Of a stretch of 64,000 nt of DNA, positions 60,503 to 64,000 are shown piece by piece. Source of the DNA: Chitinophagaceae bacterium. Lineage in GTDB: Bacteria > Bacteroidota > Bacteroidia > Chitinophagales > Chitinophagaceae. The first letter of the stretch is position 1; each line of letters opens with the position of its first letter. The DNA lies in the NCBI GenBank assembly GCA_947447465.1, contig CANFKE010000001.1, positions 62,001-126,000 of the forward strand, in the 5' to 3' direction. Below the pieces are notes generated by a model, which was not told where the DNA came from, did not search any database, and saw nothing but the letters and a program-made list of their open reading frames with translations. Both the position numbers and the translations under genes were made by a program.

Positions 60503-60665
60503 AAATTAATTCGGCCAATGATTATAAAAAAATAAACATATCCACATTTTTGTGGACATTGACCTATAATTCTTGCACGATCAAAGAGTTATTTCAGGTT
60601 ATTTGAAGTGACAATTATTTTGAAAAAAGATGAGTGCAACATAGTTTATCAATTAGCTTTTCTCA

Positions 60666-60938
60666 CTAAGCCACCAGATCACTATATTCGGGGTGCTGAG
60701 CAATGAATCGGGTGGCAAAGGCACAATACACCACCACCTTCAGGCTGTGTGAGCGGGCGTGGTCAAGCGCGAGTTTTACCAGGGCTGCTCCCATGCCTTG
60801 CTTTCTTGCCGATGCGGGTACAAGTGTGCGCATCAGCACCATATTTCCTTTGAGCCATCTGTATTCCAGAAAGGCTATTTCGCCATCGGGCAGTGCTATC
60901 TCGTATTGAAACTGTCTTTTATTGTTGGTGATCTCCAT
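60666..60938 (-). CDS. YjdJ-type GNAT acetyltransferase
   Basis: A 90-residue minimal acetyltransferase of the GNAT_acetyltr_CG/YjdJ family. LPDGEIAFLEYRW (about 16-28) and the CoA-binding TLVPASARKQGMGAALVKLALDHARS (split over 38-63) are present, then VVYCAFATRFIAQHPEY, the family's C-terminal C-x-F-x-x-x-F-I-x-x-H-P motif. Length is normal for the family. It ends just after the repeat-rich gap and starts seven bases after the stop of the DUF5723 gene, so the two are probably co-transcribed. The substrate is unknown. Confidence 0.88.
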   Translation of the reverse strand: MEITNNKRQFQYEIALPDGEIAFLEYRWLKGNMVLMRTLVPASARKQGMGAALVKLALDHARSHSLKVVVYCAFATRFIAQHPEYSDLVA

Positions 60939-60945
60939 AAGGGTA

Positions 60946-62328
60946 TTACAGATTGTTGTTTTTGAGTTTGCGATAGATGGGTATCATGCCGCCGGCGTAA
61001 AAGTTGTAGCCATACTGGTTGCTGCTGAAATTGGCCATCATATCATCGCTGCCCATGAAGAACCCGGCGAACCTGAAGCCGAAGCCAAAGCGCATGGTCT
61101 TGCTGAGGGTATTGTAAGTGATCGGCAGCCCAACGGTGAACAGCCGAGTGTCGAAACGAGGAGTTACTGAGAACTGACTATAGTATTTACTGCCGAAGTT
61201 GGCATCTTTGGCCATGTTGGCAATGAGTGTGCCCGAGACATAGAATTTTTTATAAAGATGCATATCTGCTACCAACACCATAGCTGTAGGCAAATATACC
61301 TTGGTGCTCTGCGTACCTGTATCTACGGTAAAGCCTTTGGTAGCGGCATAGTTCCTCAGGTCCTGATAGTTCTTCACATTCTCAGTGAGATCTGATCCTT
61401 TGATGTAGCCATTGCCGGCCACATTGACATAAGCACTGTTTTTGTAGGTGATGGCGCCAATATCGGTGATGGCCGCAGACAGTAGTACTGAGTAATCGGC
61501 AGTTTCGGTGCCTGTTTTGTAGGTAACAACAGCACCCAGATCCGCGCCAACGCCACTACCGCCCGATGGGCCGCCGAACAACTTAGAGGCACTAACCCCG
61601 TTGCTAAAGCCATCTGACAGCGATTGAATATTACTGGCATACTGAATGTCTGTATTGCCAGCCCTGAAGGAGTCGCTGCCGGAAGTGTAGCTGACATCCA
61701 GGTTCTTGCCCTTGATACCAATGTAGCCAATACCTGCCAGATAGCGAACTGTAGCGCCGGCTTTTACCGAGATGGAGCTGCCATTATAGACAACGCCACC
61801 ATAAGACAGACCGTATTCGCTCCATACATGCGCTGTCCAGTTGAAATTCTGCGCATTGAAGGCCACAGCAGAGGTATTGACAGAAGAAGGATCATTGACC
61901 GAGGTGTACAGTGAACGGTCGAAGTTATTGAACTCGTTGATGGCCCTTATGCGGGTAGTGAATGCAAGCGTGTGCGAAGCGTTGATGCGGTACAATACAC
62001 TTGGCCCTCTTACTTCTACCATTGGCACCATCATGCTGAATTTACTACCGTTGTTAGTGACCTTGAATATATTGGTACCCCCGGAATCGCTGCCGGTTGT
62101 TTTGCTGATATCGCTTACCGAGCTAATGGTGCCCAGATCATTGTCCAGCCCCATATTAAAGGATAGCATGTTGACACTGAGTTTTTCGGCACAGCCGCCA
62201 AGATTGGCCGGATTGAGGTAAATACTGTTAATGGTATTGTAGCTGCCACCCGAAACCCCCAAGTAGCGCTGCGCATATACCGATAAAGTCAGACAAAGAA
62301 CCGAAACGGAAAGGAATAGTTTTTTCAT
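60946..62328 (-). CDS. DUF5723 outer-membrane-type protein
   Basis: A 460-residue exported protein with a signal peptide (1-19, ends VYAQ). The mature N-terminus YLGVSGGSYNTINSIYLNPANLGGC matches the DUF5723 opening, reminiscent of FadL-like N-P-A barrels. The rest alternates amphipathic strands with Gly/Ser-rich turns, and the C-terminal FGFGFRFAGFFMGSDDMM looks like a barrel end. It is probably an outer-membrane beta-barrel of unknown substrate. Family members are often encoded near gliding or OmpA genes in Bacteroidota. No ligand-binding or enzymatic motif can be named. Confidence 0.83.
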   Translation of the reverse strand: MKKLFLSVSVLCLTLSVYAQRYLGVSGGSYNTINSIYLNPANLGGCAEKLSVNMLSFNMGLDNDLGTISSVSDISKTTGSDSGGTNIFKVTNNGSKFSMMVPMVEVRGPSVLYRINASHTLAFTTRIRAINEFNNFDRSLYTSVNDPSSVNTSAVAFNAQNFNWTAHVWSEYGLSYGGVVYNGSSISVKAGATVRYLAGIGYIGIKGKNLDVSYTSGSDSFRAGNTDIQYASNIQSLSDGFSNGVSASKLFGGPSGGSGVGADLGAVVTYKTGTETADYSVLLSAAITDIGAITYKNSAYVNVAGNGYIKGSDLTENVKNYQDLRNYAATKGFTVDTGTQSTKVYLPTAMVLVADMHLYKKFYVSGTLIANMAKDANFGSKYYSQFSVTPRFDTRLFTVGLPITYNTLSKTMRFGFGFRFAGFFMGSDDMMANFSSNQYGYNFYAGGMIPIYRKLKNNNL

Positions 62329-62454
62329 AAGGTGCTGATTTGGTGAGGTTACTGACTATGCTATAAAGATAGTGAATGTATATGGATGACAGGCATATGT
62401 GGGTTTTTTTATTGACCCAAATGGAATAGGTGCGGGTGGCGGTAATCAATAAAA

Positions 62455-62488
62455 ATCCCTTGTTTCTGATAAGTCAAAAACAAGGGAT
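62455..62488 (-). terminator. Terminator of the TPR gene
   Basis: ATCCCTTGTTT pairs perfectly with AAACAAGGGAT over a 12-base loop. On the minus strand it is followed by T5. It lies 19 bases past the TPR stop. Confidence 0.88.
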
Positions 62489-62507
62489 GCTATTGAATGG
62501 GTCGGTA

Positions 62508-63923
62508 TTATTTCTTTTTGTATCGGGCGATAAGCTCTGTAACCGATGCGCGCATCAGGTATTCGGGGTTGAGGTCTGTGAAAAGCTTAATTTTTTTAGG
62601 TGCTTCTTTCAGTCCTTTTTCCAGTTGCAGCATGGCCTCTTTTACCTTGCCCATTTCGAACAGGGTGGCGGCATGGTAGTAGTTGAAATCTCCTTTTTCG
62701 CCGCAGTGCTCACGTGCTACTTCCAGTTGTGTGATCACCTCATCGTAATAATGAGTGAGGAACAGACCACGTATCAGTGCCATCCAGGTCGATTTATTAC
62801 CCGGCTTCAGGCGTACTGCATTGAGGTAGCATACAAGCGCCTCGCTCTTTACGTCCATTTCCATGAGGCAATTGCCTATGGCCATGCAATAGGTAGCATT
62901 GTCTTTATCGAGATGCAAGGCCACTGAGAATGACTTTACTGCCTTATCCCACTGTTTTTCGCGGGCGTAGGTTTCGCCGATCTTAAAAAAGATAGAATCG
63001 TCCTGGGGGCTCAGTTGCGATGCCTGCCTGTAGTAGTGGCGGGCGCGGGTGAAGTCCTTTCTCTTTTCCCAGCAATAGCCCATTGCCTCAAATATTACAT
63101 CTTCGGGTTTGGCTATTTCTATATGCTTGGAAAGCGATTCGAGCGCTTTATCGTAGTTTTTGAGGCGCATATATGCATCGGCCATGTTGCGGTAGGCAAA
63201 CTCGAATTTTTCGTCGATGACCACGCAATATTCATAGGCGTCAATGCACTTTTCGTACATTTTAAGTCCCTGATAGGCAGCGCCGAGGTTGAACCAGGCC
63301 AGTGCATTGTAAGGGTCTTCGTCTGTAAGTTGGGTATGCATGGTCACGCTCTCCTCGAGGCGGCCTGTGAACTCAGCCCAGAAACAGATCTTTTGCAGTG
63401 CTTCTTCGTTGCGGCGGTCTATTTTTATGACCCGTTTCAGGGTATCATAAACGGCATCGAATTCTTCTCCCTCGTCATATACATCGGAGAGTTCGAGAAG
63501 GATCTCCACCTTATCGCGGCCGGAGAAGTTCTCGGCCTGCGTTTCGAGCCATAGGGCTGCACGGTCGAATTTGAGCTGGGCCAGCAAAATATCGGCCCTC
63601 AGCAGTACGGCATCAACATTGTTGCTGTCGTATTGCTCCATTTCGTCAAGCGCTTTGAGCGCCTGACCGTATTTCTGCGACTGGGTAAGTATCTCTGCCT
63701 TAAGCAGGAGAATAGAAGGGGAGAAGGGATAGTAAGTGCGGGCAATATCGCATGCCAGCAGTGCTTCATCTTCTTTACTATTCTGAAAAAAATATTCTAT
63801 AACACTCTCAAACTCTTCCTCGTCAAGTATGCTTATTGAATTGCCTTTTTTTACTTCTTCGTACTTAATTAAAATATCTTCAATTGAACCCCAGTCGTCG
63901 TCATTATAGTCGTCATCAAACAT
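62508..63923 (-). CDS. Tetratricopeptide-repeat protein
   Basis: A 471-residue soluble protein. After an acidic N-terminus (MFDDDYNDDDWGS) it is made of about ten TPR-like helical pairs. The best units are ALAWFNLGAAYQGLKMYEKCIDAYEYCV, EFAYRNMADAYMRLKNYDKALESL, DSIFFKIGETYAREKQWDKAVKSF and ATYCMAIGNCLMEMDVKSEAL (between about 210 and 375). There is no signal peptide or membrane helix, so it is a cytoplasmic scaffold. TPR proteins bind other proteins; the partner is unknown. The start at 63923 lies inside the window and the gene is complete. Confidence 0.9.
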   Translation of the reverse strand: MFDDDYNDDDWGSIEDILIKYEEVKKGNSISILDEEEFESVIEYFFQNSKEDEALLACDIARTYYPFSPSILLLKAEILTQSQKYGQALKALDEMEQYDSNNVDAVLLRADILLAQLKFDRAALWLETQAENFSGRDKVEILLELSDVYDEGEEFDAVYDTLKRVIKIDRRNEEALQKICFWAEFTGRLEESVTMHTQLTDEDPYNALAWFNLGAAYQGLKMYEKCIDAYEYCVVIDEKFEFAYRNMADAYMRLKNYDKALESLSKHIEIAKPEDVIFEAMGYCWEKRKDFTRARHYYRQASQLSPQDDSIFFKIGETYAREKQWDKAVKSFSVALHLDKDNATYCMAIGNCLMEMDVKSEALVCYLNAVRLKPGNKSTWMALIRGLFLTHYYDEVITQLEVAREHCGEKGDFNYYHAATLFEMGKVKEAMLQLEKGLKEAPKKIKLFTDLNPEYLMRASVTELIARYKKK

Positions 63924-64000
63924 AATTCATGAGATTTGTAGTAAAGTTAATGAAAAATGTATGCCAAAGATGTGTGTCAGTGTTACGTAAATGTCAAAAT

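Noticed and set aside
1-64000. tRNA, rRNA, riboswitch or replication-origin features
   Set aside because: I inspected the intergenic stretches by eye and saw no cloverleaf with a TTCGA-type arm, no conserved riboswitch core and no DnaA-box cluster; an automated covariance search would be needed to exclude small RNAs.

Overview
The window comes from a Bacteroidota chromosome, most likely a Chitinophagaceae-like gliding or surface-dwelling heterotroph. This is inferred from several features. Secreted proteins end in type IX secretion (T9SS) sorting domains of both type A and the gliding-motility-associated CHU_C type. Lineage-typical families are present (DUF5723, LruC, CarboxypepD_reg-like proteins). 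Promoters fit the Bacteroidota consensus TTG-N19/20-TAnnTTTG, and Shine-Dalgarno sequences are largely absent. No rRNA, tRNA, CRISPR array or intact insertion sequence was recognised.

Layout. 0-6.9 kb holds housekeeping genes: the 5' end of ubiX, a periplasmic thioredoxin, clpX, a 59-residue unknown protein, nth, then a minus-strand DUF502-serC-DUF1015 operon and a GNAT. 6.9-11.1 kb is a minus-strand surface-polysaccharide group (flippase, SAM methyltransferase, two GT2 glycosyltransferases). 11.1-17.8 kb carries three large T9SS substrates (an NHL propeller and two Ig-like CHU_C proteins). 18.0-32.7 kb is a complete plus-strand nuo operon (A-N) driven by a good promoter; it contains three non-canonical insertions and an unusually short NuoG. 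33.2-36.2 kb is a soluble phosphorelay cassette (HPt, FIST sensor, hybrid kinase). 36.4-41.3 kb carries a small membrane protein, an outer-membrane or periplasmic CarboxypepD protein, a GT8 glycosyltransferase and an LruC lipoprotein.

41.6-52.9 kb is the most coherent accessory block: acetyl-CoA synthetase, a stand-alone IS1-InsA-like zinc-ribbon/HTH protein, an outer-membrane porin, an MHS-family MFS transporter, two small membrane proteins, a sodium-solute-symporter/histidine-kinase fusion, a single-domain response regulator and a propionyl-CoA-synthetase-like enzyme. Together they read as an uptake, sensing and activation module for short-chain carboxylates (acetate/propionate), comparable in logic to the CrbS/CrbR-acs system of gammaproteobacteria but with a different output side.

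52.9-64 kb contains a giant thermolysin-family (M4) T9SS protease, a secreted protein of unknown function, an intergenic repeat composite (two ~105-bp direct repeats flanking inverted AGTGGCAG-type repeats and a GAGACGCA palindrome), a YjdJ-type GNAT, a DUF5723 protein and a TPR protein. A recurrent regulatory theme is a -7 element lying exactly five bases from the start codon in four genes, suggesting leaderless or nearly leaderless mRNAs.
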